Shown: positions 50,744 through 60,293, numbered from the stretch's first letter. The stretch is 64,000 nucleotides of DNA from Streptosporangium roseum DSM 43021 (GCF_000024865.1 NC_013595.1:3410001-3474000); one strand, 5' to 3'. Notes: generated by a model not told the origin, from the letters alone. Numbers and translations are program-made.

Positions 50744-52117
50744 ATGACGAATGCGGTGCAGGCGTACTCCTACGCCGGACCTTCCAGACTCTCGGAGGGC
50801 CATCTGGGCCTGTCGACCTCTGGCGGCCGGACAGCCAGCGGTTTCCTCGACCACCCCCGGTTCTTCAGCGGGCTGCTCACCCAGGCCGCGCCCGCGGCGG
50901 CGGGGCTGCTGGCGGTCGCCGACGTGGCGCTGGCGCGCTACCACCGGCCGCAGCCGGGATTCACCCGCGACCCGGTGGTGACCTGCGGCGGCGACCGGCT
51001 CCGCTTCGAGTCGTTCTCCGCCTGCGGCGGCGTCTACTCCCGGCTGGACGTGCTGGGCCCCGCCCTCGACGGGGAGGTCTTCGACCGGGGCACCACCAAC
51101 GTGGACGTGAACAACCCGCTGCGCGAGGCGCTGGCCAGGGTCGGCGGCCGGGATCCGCTGCACGTGGGCGTCGGGCCCGACGAGCTCACCGTGACCACGC
51201 TCGACGGCGCGGTGGTGGAGAAGAAGGTGCCGCTGCCCGGCCGGTGGCTGCGCGGTTTCGCCGAGGTCCAGGTCATCGCCGCCGGGTTCGACCTCCGTGC
51301 CGAGCTGCCCGGCCCGCAGGCCGTACGGTTCCTGCGGGGCCTGCCCAGGAGGGCCGCCGCCGAGGTGTGGGCCGTCCCGTCCGGCAGGGAGCTGCGGGTG
51401 TCGGACCGGCAGGTGCCCGGCGGGGTCCACCTCGCCGGGGTCGGGCGGCTGGCCACGATGATGCCGCTGCTCAGGTTCGTCAAGGCTCTGCGCGTGTACG
51501 GCCCGGCGGACGGGGCCGGCTCCAGCGCGTGGGAGCTGGAGCTGCCCGGCATGCGCTACACCCTGGCCCTGTCCCCGCAGGCCTGGCGCGGCTTCTCCGG
51601 GGAGGGCGCGGTCCTCGACGACCTCTCCGGGGACGAGGTGGCCGCCGACGCCGACCTGGTCGGCGTCCTGCTCGACTTCGAACCGACCCTGGAGCTCGGC
51701 CTGCTCGCCGAGCGCGCCGGCCTCGCCCCGGAACGGGTCCGGGCCGCCCTCACCCAGCTCGGCACGGCCGGCCGGGTCGGCTACGACCTCGCCGAGGCCG
51801 CCCACTTCCACCGCGAGCTGCCCTACGACCGCGACCACGTCGCGGCGCTGAACCCCCGGCTCGCCTCCGCCCGCGCGCTGGTCGACAGGGGCGCCGTCCG
51901 GCTGACCGGTCCCGGCTCCGCCGAGGTGACCACGGACGGCGGCGTCCGCCTCGTCCAGGCGGAGGCCGGATCGTGCACCTGCCCCTGGTGGTACGACCAC
52001 CGCGGCTCGCGCGGCCCGTGCAAGCACGTGCTCGCCGCCCGGATCGCCCTGCGGGAGGTCTCCGGCCGGCCCTCGCCGGCCCCGCAGCACCCTGCGGCGC
52101 AGGAGCCCTCCCGATGA
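50744..52117 (+). CDS. SWIM zinc-finger protein
   Basis: 457 residues. Near the C-terminus is a SWIM finger, C411-T-C413...C426-K-H428 with 12 residues between the pairs, binding zinc and probably nucleic acid or a protein partner. The N-terminal part (about 1-340) is a beta-rich domain seen in actinobacterial SWIM proteins (YSYAGPSRLSEGHLGLSTSG at the start). A winged-helix-like stretch (LGLLAERAGLAPERVRAALTQ) precedes the finger. ATG 50744 is chosen as the start of conserved sequence; no clear ribosome binding site is visible. Its stop overlaps the DUF6493 start (ATGA), so the two proteins are made together. Confidence 0.85.
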   Translation: MTNAVQAYSYAGPSRLSEGHLGLSTSGGRTASGFLDHPRFFSGLLTQAAPAAAGLLAVADVALARYHRPQPGFTRDPVVTCGGDRLRFESFSACGGVYSRLDVLGPALDGEVFDRGTTNVDVNNPLREALARVGGRDPLHVGVGPDELTVTTLDGAVVEKKVPLPGRWLRGFAEVQVIAAGFDLRAELPGPQAVRFLRGLPRRAAAEVWAVPSGRELRVSDRQVPGGVHLAGVGRLATMMPLLRFVKALRVYGPADGAGSSAWELELPGMRYTLALSPQAWRGFSGEGAVLDDLSGDEVAADADLVGVLLDFEPTLELGLLAERAGLAPERVRAALTQLGTAGRVGYDLAEAAHFHRELPYDRDHVAALNPRLASARALVDRGAVRLTGPGSAEVTTDGGVRLVQAEAGSCTCPWWYDHRGSRGPCKHVLAARIALREVSGRPSPAPQHPAAQEPSR

Positions 52118-54816
52118 CCGCTTGGGACGAGGTCCGCGACCTCATCGACGGCTGCGACGTCGACAAGCTGGCGGCCCACCTCACCGGGCTCGACGACGCC
52201 GGACGGCAGGAGGTCGCCCGCGAGCTGCCCGGACACCTCAAGCTGCTGCGCCAGGAGACGGCGGCGCCCGGCCTCTGGGCGCGTCGCGGGGACTGGGCCG
52301 AGCCGATGCGGGTGGCGGGCGCGGGCTCGCTGGGCGGCGCGGCGGCCGTGGCCACCTGGCTGAACCGCCGTGACCTGGCCCTCCTCGAATGGGAGGCGCC
52401 CGGCGACACCGAGGCGCTGATCGAGGTGATCTCCGCACGGGAGCCGCAGTGGCAGGCCGACCTGGTCACCCGGCTCGCGCTCCGCATCCGCACCTCCGAC
52501 TCCCCGGGCACCTCGCTGGTCCTGACCCTGCTCCGCCGGACCGGCGTGACCCCGCCGCAGCACGATCCGCTCGTGGCCGCATGGGTCGCGGTGCCCCCGA
52601 GCGCCTCCAAGCTGCGCAAGGACCCGCTCCTCGACGCCCTGCTCCCCAGGATCTTCGAGGCCCAGGGCATCGGGCGGGCCCTGCGCGAGGAACGGAGCTC
52701 CCCGCTCAGCGCGACCTCCTGGCTCGGCGCGCTGGCCGTGCTCGGCAGCGAGGGACGGGTGTCGCGGGAGACGCTGCTGGACGGCTGCGTCAGCCGCTTC
52801 CTGCGCGGGGGAGACGCCCAGGACCTGAGGTTCTTCGCCCGGCTCCACGAGCTGCTCGAACCCGCCTACACCGAGGTGGAGGCCCGCGCCCGCGACTACC
52901 TGCGGCTGCTGCCGACGGCTCCCGGCCCGGTGGCCGAGCTGTCGCTGGCCCACCTGCGCCGGCTGGACCGCCTCGACCCGGCCGACGTGACCGAGGCGCT
53001 GGAGGGCCTGCTGTTCCGCGCCGAGGCCGGGCTGGTGCGGGCCGGGCTCGCCTGGCTGGACCGGGTCGTACGGCAGGCGCCGGAGCGGGCCGACGAGCTC
53101 GTCCCCGCCCTGGCGTCGGTGCTCGGCCACCAGGCGTACGCCGTACAGGAACGGGCCGTGCGCGTGGCCGTCAAGCACGCCCGCCACCTCGGCCCGCTCG
53201 GCGCGGAGACCCTGCGCGAGGCGCTCGCCGCACTCCCGCCGGACCTGGGCGGGCGGCTGGCCGCGGCGGTCGGGGGAGAGGCCGCCCCGCAGGAGGAGCC
53301 CGAGGACTTCACCCCGCCGGAACTCGCCGCGCCGGAGCCGCCGGGCCCCTTCCCCGGCCTGCCGGCCTCGGTCGCCGGGTTCGCCGGAGAGCGGTGGGCC
53401 CACACCTGGCAGTCGGGGGAGAGGTGGCTGGCGGGCTTCGTCCGGTTCGCCGCCACGGACCGCGAGGCGCTGCGCGTCGCGCTCTCCGGCATGGCCCGCC
53501 GCGCCTCCGGCCTCCACGGCCGCGAGAAGTGGTACGCCCCCCAGGACTGGTTCACCGCGATGGCCGGAGAGCTGGTCGACCCGGGTACCGACCCCGGTCC
53601 GGCCGGGCCTCGCCGTCCGGGCCACCAGGCCCGGCCCGACCGGCTGCCCGGGGAGCACGCCGTCTCCCGGCCGCACCGGTTCCTGCTGCGGCGCTACGCC
53701 GAGGTGCTCGCCGCGCTCAAGGCGGACGCGCTCCCGCCGCTGCTGCTGGCCACCCCGACCGCCGCCACCGGCCATCTCGACCCGGCCGAGTTCGTGAGCC
53801 GGCTGGAGGCGGTCGAGGCCGCCGGGGCCGAGCCGCTGCCCGCCGACTTCCAGCAGGCGCTGCTCCGGCTGCCGGGAACCGTTCCGCCCGAGGTCGTCAC
53901 GCGGGCCGGGCGGCTCACCTCCGAGGCCGGGCGCCGGGCGGCGCGCCGGCTGGAGGACGGCCCGGTCGCACCCGAGACGGGAGTGAGCTGGCGATACACC
54001 GAGAACACGGACGACTACTCCTTCGAGGAGCGGGAGCCGCGCGCCGCCTTCCACACGCGCATCGTCCCGCGGCTGAGGGCCGAGCCGACCGGCCTGACCC
54101 ACATCGACGAGCTGCTCGGCGGGGTGCCGGCCGGGACGTGGGGCGAGCACGGCGGCCACCTGGACTGGTGGCCCGCCGTCCTGCCCTCGCACCGCGACGC
54201 GGTCGCCGCCCACTACCTCCCGCACCTGCCCCACCACTGGAGCCGGCCGGAGGTCCACCCGGCCCATGTCGAGATGCTCGCGGCCGGCGAGGGGCCGGCC
54301 GGTGCACCCATCGCGCTGCTGCTCGCCTTCTTCCTGGCCCACCGGGACCAGTCCGAGGGGGTGCGGCTCCTGCTGCGGATGGCGGCCGCGGGCGGCCTGC
54401 CCGCCGACGCGCTCGGCAGGCAGCTCGCCCTGCTCACCGCCCGGACGGAGGCGAAACTGCCGCACGCGACGGCCGGGCTGGAGGCGGCGGCCCGCCAGGG
54501 GGCTCACCGGGAGGTCTGGGCGGTGATCCGCGCGGCGCTGCCGCACCTGCTGCCACGCGCGGGGCAGAGGCCGGGAGCCGGGGTGAGCGATCTCGTCATC
54601 CTGGGCGCCACGGTCGCCCGGTGGGCCGGCGCGCGCGGGGAGATCCCCGAGCTCGTCCCGTTCGCGGGCCGCAGGCCCTCCAGCGCCTTCACCCGCGGGT
54701 GCCACCGCCTGCACGGACTGCTGACGTCCGTGAGTGCCGCAGCCGGCCCTGATCCGAGTCGCCCCGGTAAGGCCGGTCGCGATCTCAGAGACGCGTCCCC
54801 GGGGCCATCGGGGTGA
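52114..54816 (+). CDS. DUF6493-type helical-repeat protein
   Basis: 900 residues, almost entirely helical, with HEAT-like repeats visible at about 250-420 (AELSLAHLRRLDRLDPADVT, ALEGLLFRAEAGLVRAGLAW, ALASVLGHQAYAVQERAVRVAVKHA). I place it with DUF6493, which I recall as the usual partner of SWIM proteins in Streptomyces and relatives. A Pro/Glu-rich hinge (about 390-415) divides it. No catalytic motif seen. Translationally coupled to the SWIM gene by a 4-bp overlap. Its last 32 bp overlap the convergent DUF4232 gene. A scaffold role is inferred. Confidence 0.75.
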   Translation: MTAWDEVRDLIDGCDVDKLAAHLTGLDDAGRQEVARELPGHLKLLRQETAAPGLWARRGDWAEPMRVAGAGSLGGAAAVATWLNRRDLALLEWEAPGDTEALIEVISAREPQWQADLVTRLALRIRTSDSPGTSLVLTLLRRTGVTPPQHDPLVAAWVAVPPSASKLRKDPLLDALLPRIFEAQGIGRALREERSSPLSATSWLGALAVLGSEGRVSRETLLDGCVSRFLRGGDAQDLRFFARLHELLEPAYTEVEARARDYLRLLPTAPGPVAELSLAHLRRLDRLDPADVTEALEGLLFRAEAGLVRAGLAWLDRVVRQAPERADELVPALASVLGHQAYAVQERAVRVAVKHARHLGPLGAETLREALAALPPDLGGRLAAAVGGEAAPQEEPEDFTPPELAAPEPPGPFPGLPASVAGFAGERWAHTWQSGERWLAGFVRFAATDREALRVALSGMARRASGLHGREKWYAPQDWFTAMAGELVDPGTDPGPAGPRRPGHQARPDRLPGEHAVSRPHRFLLRRYAEVLAALKADALPPLLLATPTAATGHLDPAEFVSRLEAVEAAGAEPLPADFQQALLRLPGTVPPEVVTRAGRLTSEAGRRAARRLEDGPVAPETGVSWRYTENTDDYSFEEREPRAAFHTRIVPRLRAEPTGLTHIDELLGGVPAGTWGEHGGHLDWWPAVLPSHRDAVAAHYLPHLPHHWSRPEVHPAHVEMLAAGEGPAGAPIALLLAFFLAHRDQSEGVRLLLRMAAAGGLPADALGRQLALLTARTEAKLPHATAGLEAAARQGAHREVWAVIRAALPHLLPRAGQRPGAGVSDLVILGATVARWAGARGEIPELVPFAGRRPSSAFTRGCHRLHGLLTSVSAAAGPDPSRPGKAGRDLRDASPGPSG

Positions 54817-55450
54817 TGTCGAGACGGCCGTCGTCGCAGACCGTGGCGGTGAAGGGGATCTCCAGGTGCGCGACCTCGTCCGGTGGGATGATCATCAGCC
54901 GCGCGGAGGTCGGGCACCTGGTCTCGCGCCCGCTCCGCACCTCGGTCCAGTGGATCCTGGCGTGGGCGCCGGCTCCCGGACGCAGGGTGACCCGGCGCGG
55001 CTGGACGCTCTCCCTGCGGGTCCTGGTGCGCAGGGCGTCACCGTTGCGGTCGATCATGATCAGGCCGACGAAGCCGTACACCCAGCAGGCCCTGGCGGAC
55101 CTGTTGGTGACCACCAGCGGCGCGTACCGCTGGCCCGCCCCCGCGTCCACCGCGCCGACGCGCGCCGCGAGCGCTCCGGTCCGGCAGCGCTCGACCGCCG
55201 TCCCCGCGCCGGAGGAGCCGCTGTCCGCCGCCTTCGAGCTCGCCGGCTGCGCGTCCACGCCTGTGACCTTCGCGTCCGCGTCCGCCGGCCGTGCGTTCAC
55301 GCTCGTGATGCGGGGGAGGGTGCCCTCGGCCGCCGCTGTGACGCTCCGCTCGGAGGACGCGGGGGAGCCGCACGCGGCCGACGCCATCAGCACGCCCGCC
55401 ATCACCGTCGACAGGGCCGTGAGCCGCCCGGCACCGCTGGATCGTTTCAT
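54785..55450 (-). CDS. DUF4232 lipoprotein
   Basis: 221 residues. The signal peptide ends in a lipobox ASAAC, with lipidation at Cys27, so it is anchored outside the membrane. After a low-complexity linker the DUF4232 domain (about 88-221) shows ERCRTGALAARVGAVDAGAG, PLVVTNRSARACWVYGFVGL and the late TRCPTSARLMIIPPDE and ATVCDDGRLDI, with four conserved cysteines. The family is common in actinobacteria and has no known activity. It is convergent with, and slightly overlaps, the DUF6493 gene. Confidence 0.85.
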   Translation of the reverse strand: MKRSSGAGRLTALSTVMAGVLMASAACGSPASSERSVTAAAEGTLPRITSVNARPADADAKVTGVDAQPASSKAADSGSSGAGTAVERCRTGALAARVGAVDAGAGQRYAPLVVTNRSARACWVYGFVGLIMIDRNGDALRTRTRRESVQPRRVTLRPGAGAHARIHWTEVRSGRETRCPTSARLMIIPPDEVAHLEIPFTATVCDDGRLDITPMAPGTRL

Positions 55451-55507
55451 GTCCGGTTGGACGCGCGCCGCACGGGTTTTGTTGTCACCTCCGGCCGCCG
55501 CGAGGGG

Positions 55508-58500
55508 TCAGCCCTCCGGGCGATGGAGATCCCGGGCCGTCTGGAGGACGCGCCGTGCCCAGCTCGGCTTCTTGCGGGTGCCCTGGAGCGTGACGGCCGA
55601 GGCCACGTCCTCGGTCAGATCGGCCGGGCGCGCGCCCCGCGTGGCGAGAAGGGACAGCGCGAACGCGCGTACCTCCCAGCTCTCGTCATGGCGGGCGTAG
55701 GAGGTCATGAGCCGGAGAGTGTCGTCGTCCGGAGGATCGTGGCGGAAAACGGGTTCCACGAAGAAGTCGACCGCCCCGTGCCCCTGGGAGGCCCTGTCCA
55801 GAAGGTCGGCGATCAGGGTGGGCGGCACCGCCGGTACGTGCTTCCACGTTCTGAGGGCCAGTCCCGCGAGCCGGCATTCCCTGCCTCCCTCGCGTAGTTC
55901 CCGCTCCATCTCCTCGGCGGACATCCCGGTGGCCAGCAGCAGGCCGATCACGCTCGGCAGATCGGGGGCGTGGGCGTGGGTTTTGAGCTGCCGGAGGAGC
56001 CGCTTCCGCATGTCGCCGGCGTAGCGGCCGTCGAACTCCGGCCTCGTGAACCTGCCCAGCTCCGCACAGCACGCCCTGTGCACCTCCCGCCGGGACGTCC
56101 TCAGCGCCGTGCCGCTCAGCCATTCGTACTCCTGCTCCTCTTCGGTCATGGAGGACAGGGCGAGGGGGAGCGCGACGGCTGGACGCAACAGGGTGAGGGC
56201 CTCGTCGAACAGCTCGGTCACCAGGGCCGGACGCCGGTGGCCTTCCCGGGCCCGTACCCGTATGAGACGCGCGATCAGCCGGGTTCTGGGATCTTCATGC
56301 TCCGTGGAAACGGCGTGGGCGACGTCCCGCAGGAACGACGCCCGGCACGACCCGGCGACCAGGGCGTGGGCTCTGTCGAAATACGGCCGGTCGAAGGAAT
56401 GGTCCTGGCCGATGGCTCTCAGCGCGATGAATCGGATCGCGAGGCGCAGGGCCCGCTCGTCGCCCGCCCAGCGCTCGCCGAGATAGGGGACGGCGATCTC
56501 CGCGATGTTCCTGCGCTCCCTGCCCGCCCGGGCGGACAGGGTGTCCAGCAACTCGCCGTCCAGCGTCCAACCCCGGGTCAGTGCCCTGAGCGCCTCGCCG
56601 CGGACCCGGGCGTGGCGCTCGGAGTCGAAGACCTCGAGCAGGGCGTACCCGGCCCGCTCGTTCCCCGGCCACTCGCGTTCCAGCACGGTGGCGGCCCCGC
56701 GGCTCGTCGCCTCGTCCCCCGACAGGGAGGCGAGCGTGAACTCCAGCCGGTCCGCCCGGCCGCGCAGCGCGACCCCGAGCTGGAAGGCGGTCAGCCGCGT
56801 GCGGATGTCGGCGGCGTTCGCGAGCGCCTCGGCCTGTTCCCCGGCGCCCTCGGAGAGCGGGACGGCGTCTCCTATCAGGAACAGCGCCGACAGGTATTCG
56901 GCGACGAGCGCGTCGCGGTTCGCGGTCCTGCCCTGCCGGGAGATCGCGATCACGGAGAGGACCGCCTTCTCGACCAGTCCCGCCGCCCACGGCTCCGCGC
57001 CCGCCTCGCCCAGCAGCCGGGCGGCGAAGGCGAGCGCCTCCGCCCGCGGGCTCCGGTGCTCGACGTATTCGATCACTTTGCGTGCCGGGGAGCCCTGTCC
57101 CCGGAGCATCGCGGCCAGGAGCAGCAGGACCTCGCGCCAGTCGTCCGAGCGCCAGTGGGGGCCGAAGATCTCCTCGGTGAGCCAGGCGAAGTCGGATTCC
57201 CGGGAGTTGAACTCGGCGAGGACGTGGCCGGCCGCGAAGAACTCCATGAAGGTGCGGTGCACGAAACCGAAGATGTTCTCGCCGATCTCGGCCAGCACGT
57301 ACGTGCGCTCGCGCAGGTGGTCGAGGATCTCGGCGGCGATGCCGCGGGCTTCTCCCGGAGAGCGGCGGTAGGTCTCCTGCAGGTAGCGGGAGACGATGCC
57401 GAGCAGCGGTCCGCGGGCGATGGCGTTCAGCTCCCGGCCGGGCCGGGCTCCGTTCAGCATGGCGATGGCCACCCGCTGCAGGAGCTGCGCCTTCTGCTCG
57501 GCGGTCATCACGAAGCTCAGCAGCTCCTCGCGGCCGATCTTCTTGCGCTTGACGTCCCAGTCCTCCAGCAGCACCTCGGTGCACTTGCCGTACAGCTGCC
57601 AGCGGCGTTCGGGCAGGTCGGAGTGCTTGTAGATGACCGCCATCATGGTCAGCAGAAGGGGGTTGCCGGCGAGCTCGCGCAGCCGCGGGTTGTCGGCGAT
57701 CCGGCGGATCAGGCCGTGGGCGTCCCGTTCGTCGCCCTGCAGGGTGTAGAACTCATACCACTTGGGGACGAAAGACCTGATCTCCGGCATGCCGAAGTCC
57801 AGCAGCGTGTAGTGCGAGAATCCCGCCTGTTCCAGCTCGCCGGCGTCGTAGCCCGCCAGGCGCGACGTCACGACGACGGACGCCCTCGGGAACGCCCAGG
57901 CGAACGCCCTCAGCTCGCCGGTGACCTTCGCGCGGTCGTTCGGGCCGAGAACCTCGTCCAGGCCGTCGAAGAGGACCGCCGACGCCCCGTTGACCAGGAG
58001 ATCCCGCAGCCCGGCCGAGTCGAGGCCCATCAGGTGGTCGCGGTTCACGCTGTCGACCATGTAGTCGAGCAGGCTCCGTGACGGATCCAGCGCGTACTGC
58101 CGCAGCTCGACCAGGATCGGCACCGGTGAGTCCGGGGTCTCGCACAGGCGCAGCATCGTGCTCAGCAGGAGCGTGCTCTTGCCGCTGCCGGGACCGCCCA
58201 GGATCACCTGGCGGCTCTCCCTGCCGATCATGCCGGTCGCCGGTCCGTCCGACCTGCCGGCCAGCAGGGAGCCGGCCGCGGCCTCGGCCACGGGATCGGC
58301 CCGCACGCCGTTCTCCTCGGGGACGTCGTAGTCGGGACGCCCGCTGCGGCAGGGCTGGGGCACGAACACGTCGGCCAGGGGGATCTCGACCGGCCGATCC
58401 TGGCGAGCGCCCATGATGACCTGCAGTCGCACCAGCCGGTGCCGGTCGGTGGCCGAGACGCGGTAGGAACCCCAGTTGACCAGATGCCCCGGACGGACGG

Positions 58501-58960
58501 AGTCCTGCTCGCGCCCCCAGGCGTGGACGGCGGTGGCGACCTTGGCCCCGAGGTCGCCCGCGTCGGTGAACTCGCCTGCGAGGAAGCCCTCCGTCAGCTC
58601 CCCGCGGAACCGCTGGATCCGGGAATGGGCCGCGAACTCGATCTGTCCGGTGTCCCAGCTCGCCCCGTCCTTGAGCACGAAGGCCAGGATGGGTTTGCCC
58701 AGCTCCTGGGCTCTGCGGAACTCCAGCTCCGTGACGGAGTGGTCATGTCCTTGCGGGATGTGGCCGTACCGCAGGGCGAGGACGCAGATGTAGAGATCGC
58801 AGTCGGCCACGTCCCGCAGGCAGCGCTCCAAGGGGCGGGCGTCCTCGGCGACGTAGTACTCCATGGCGACGTCGGTGTGCCCCATCTGCCGCAGCGTCGT
58901 GCGGACGCGGCCACGGCACTCGACCAGGTCCTGGAACGTGGACGAGACGTATACCTTCAC
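55508..58960 (-). CDS. DUF4062-NACHT-repeat protein, NLR-like immune candidate
   Basis: 1,150 residues. Residues 1-130 are a DUF4062 domain (KVYVSSTFQDLVECRGRV, DCDLYICVLALRYGHIP, LEFRRAQELGKPILAFVLKD). Residues about 245-430 are a NACHT NTPase: Walker A GGPGSGKST at 255-263, Walker B AVLFDGLDEVLG with the DGxDE form at about 330-337, and VVVTSRLAGYD at about 360. The remainder is helical, with HEAT-like repeats. This is the layout of STAND/NLR-like proteins, several of which protect bacteria from phage. Defence is inferred. Start: GTG 58960, where the DUF4062 strand begins, with GAGG about 11 bases upstream. Confidence 0.85.
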   Translation of the reverse strand: MKVYVSSTFQDLVECRGRVRTTLRQMGHTDVAMEYYVAEDARPLERCLRDVADCDLYICVLALRYGHIPQGHDHSVTELEFRRAQELGKPILAFVLKDGASWDTGQIEFAAHSRIQRFRGELTEGFLAGEFTDAGDLGAKVATAVHAWGREQDSVRPGHLVNWGSYRVSATDRHRLVRLQVIMGARQDRPVEIPLADVFVPQPCRSGRPDYDVPEENGVRADPVAEAAAGSLLAGRSDGPATGMIGRESRQVILGGPGSGKSTLLLSTMLRLCETPDSPVPILVELRQYALDPSRSLLDYMVDSVNRDHLMGLDSAGLRDLLVNGASAVLFDGLDEVLGPNDRAKVTGELRAFAWAFPRASVVVTSRLAGYDAGELEQAGFSHYTLLDFGMPEIRSFVPKWYEFYTLQGDERDAHGLIRRIADNPRLRELAGNPLLLTMMAVIYKHSDLPERRWQLYGKCTEVLLEDWDVKRKKIGREELLSFVMTAEQKAQLLQRVAIAMLNGARPGRELNAIARGPLLGIVSRYLQETYRRSPGEARGIAAEILDHLRERTYVLAEIGENIFGFVHRTFMEFFAAGHVLAEFNSRESDFAWLTEEIFGPHWRSDDWREVLLLLAAMLRGQGSPARKVIEYVEHRSPRAEALAFAARLLGEAGAEPWAAGLVEKAVLSVIAISRQGRTANRDALVAEYLSALFLIGDAVPLSEGAGEQAEALANAADIRTRLTAFQLGVALRGRADRLEFTLASLSGDEATSRGAATVLEREWPGNERAGYALLEVFDSERHARVRGEALRALTRGWTLDGELLDTLSARAGRERRNIAEIAVPYLGERWAGDERALRLAIRFIALRAIGQDHSFDRPYFDRAHALVAGSCRASFLRDVAHAVSTEHEDPRTRLIARLIRVRAREGHRRPALVTELFDEALTLLRPAVALPLALSSMTEEEQEYEWLSGTALRTSRREVHRACCAELGRFTRPEFDGRYAGDMRKRLLRQLKTHAHAPDLPSVIGLLLATGMSAEEMERELREGGRECRLAGLALRTWKHVPAVPPTLIADLLDRASQGHGAVDFFVEPVFRHDPPDDDTLRLMTSYARHDESWEVRAFALSLLATRGARPADLTEDVASAVTLQGTRKKPSWARRVLQTARDLHRPEG

Positions 58961-59099
58961 CAATGGGGGACCTCGCGATACGTGACGGAACTCCCCCGAG
59001 ACCCTGTGCGCGACCCTATCCGCCCGCTCCGGCCTGGGTCTCCCGAACGCGAGAGGGCCGCGCGCTCCCCGGCGGCCCGTCCTCACCGTGAACGGACCC

Positions 59100-59184
59100 G
59101 TGAGGAACGCCCGGCCGCGCGCCGTCAGGCGGCCGGGCCTTCCTCACGGGTACGGCCGGACAGGCGCGGCCGGGCGTTCCTCAC
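59100..59184 (-). terminator. three-armed hairpin after the AAA+ gene
   Basis: The 19-base arm at 59100-59118 can pair with 59129-59147 (18 of 19) or with 59166-59184 (19 of 19). On the minus-strand message the two alternative partners come first and compete for the single last arm. The farther partner covers the AAA+ stop codon. Confidence 0.65.
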
Positions 59185-60293
59185 AGGTAGAGGCCGGTGG
59201 TCTCCGGAGCGGTGGCCGGGTGGCCCGCCACGCCGTCGCGCAGGGCGAAGAGCTCGGCGAGGGTGGCGCCCGACGGGGGGACGCCCTCCGTGCGGCCGAG
59301 CCACCGGGTGGCCTCCTCGTAGGGCAGGGCGCCCACCTCGATCTGGGCCAGGCAGCGGCCGGGGCGGATCACGGCCGGATGGAGACGGGCCAGGTCCTCG
59401 TTGGTGGTGATGGCGACCAGCACGTCACGGCCCTGGCCGAGCAGGCCGTCGGTCAGGTTGAGCAGCCGCGACAGGCCCTGCCCCGCCGCCTCCTTGGCGC
59501 CGGACCTGATCAGCTCGTCGCAGTCCTCCAGCACGAGGAGCCGCCACTTCTTGCCGTCCTCGTCGGAGTCGGAGCCGACCGCGACCTCCATCAGGTATCC
59601 CGGGGCGTTGAACAGGCGATCCGGATCGAGCACGCAGTCCACCTGGCACCACGACCGCCACTCGCGGGCGAGCGTGCGCAGCAGCGTGGTCTTGCCGGTG
59701 CCGGGCGGGCCGTGCAGGAGGATCAGGCGGCCGTGCGCGTCGGCCGGGGTGACGGACATCAGGCGTGACAGCGGGCCGTGCAGGGAGCGGGCGTAGTTAC
59801 CGCCGACCTCCTCCCAGGGGGAGGCGGTGACGGGCTTGGCGGAGCGGCGGACGCCGTCGGTGCTCTGCCACCAGAAGCCCATCTCCACGTGGTCGCTGTC
59901 CGGAGCGGCTTCCACCGCGTCCTTGACGGTCTCCTCGATCACCGAGCGGGCCAGCTCGTCGTCGACCGCGGTCACGCTGACCGTGGCGGCGCGGTTGCGG
60001 TAGCGGACCACGCGCAGCGTCCAGCCCTCCCCGCAGATCAGCCGCGACTCCCGGCCGTCGTCCTCCCGCGCCGCCCGGACCAGCGTCCCGGCGGCGGGCG
60101 CCAGCGGGGCGTCGGGGCGGACCCGTTCCAGCTCCGTGGTGCGTGACCACGGCTGCGCGCCCGTCGCGAACGGCGACAGCGCGAGCGCGTCGATCACGTC
60201 CATCGCCGAGTCGCCGTCGTCGAGCCAGAGTTTCATCGGCAGTTCCGCCAGCCGTGGCTCCGGCGCGAAAGGGACGTTTTTCAGCACGGACAT
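59181..60293 (-). CDS. DUF5925-AAA+ ATPase
   Basis: 370 residues. The N-terminal 180 residues match DUF5925, an actinobacterial domain of unknown role. The AAA+ module follows: Walker A HGPPGTGKTT at 194-203, Walker B LLVLEDCDEL at 252-261, sensor-1 ITTNE at 295-299 and the IRPGRC Arg-finger/sensor region at 309-314. It lacks protease, helicase or membrane segments, so it may remodel a partner protein. ATG 60293 is preferred to 60320 because GGAAGGG lies upstream. The NACHT gene follows on the same strand after a strong hairpin. Confidence 0.83.
   Translation of the reverse strand: MSVLKNVPFAPEPRLAELPMKLWLDDGDSAMDVIDALALSPFATGAQPWSRTTELERVRPDAPLAPAAGTLVRAAREDDGRESRLICGEGWTLRVVRYRNRAATVSVTAVDDELARSVIEETVKDAVEAAPDSDHVEMGFWWQSTDGVRRSAKPVTASPWEEVGGNYARSLHGPLSRLMSVTPADAHGRLILLHGPPGTGKTTLLRTLAREWRSWCQVDCVLDPDRLFNAPGYLMEVAVGSDSDEDGKKWRLLVLEDCDELIRSGAKEAAGQGLSRLLNLTDGLLGQGRDVLVAITTNEDLARLHPAVIRPGRCLAQIEVGALPYEEATRWLGRTEGVPPSGATLAELFALRDGVAGHPATAPETTGLYL

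Noticed and set aside
50668..52113. In-frame extension of the DUF6493 protein over the whole SWIM gene
   Set aside because: The extension is Arg/Pro/Gly-rich shadow of the SWIM gene; the ATGA overlap at 52114 gives a natural start.
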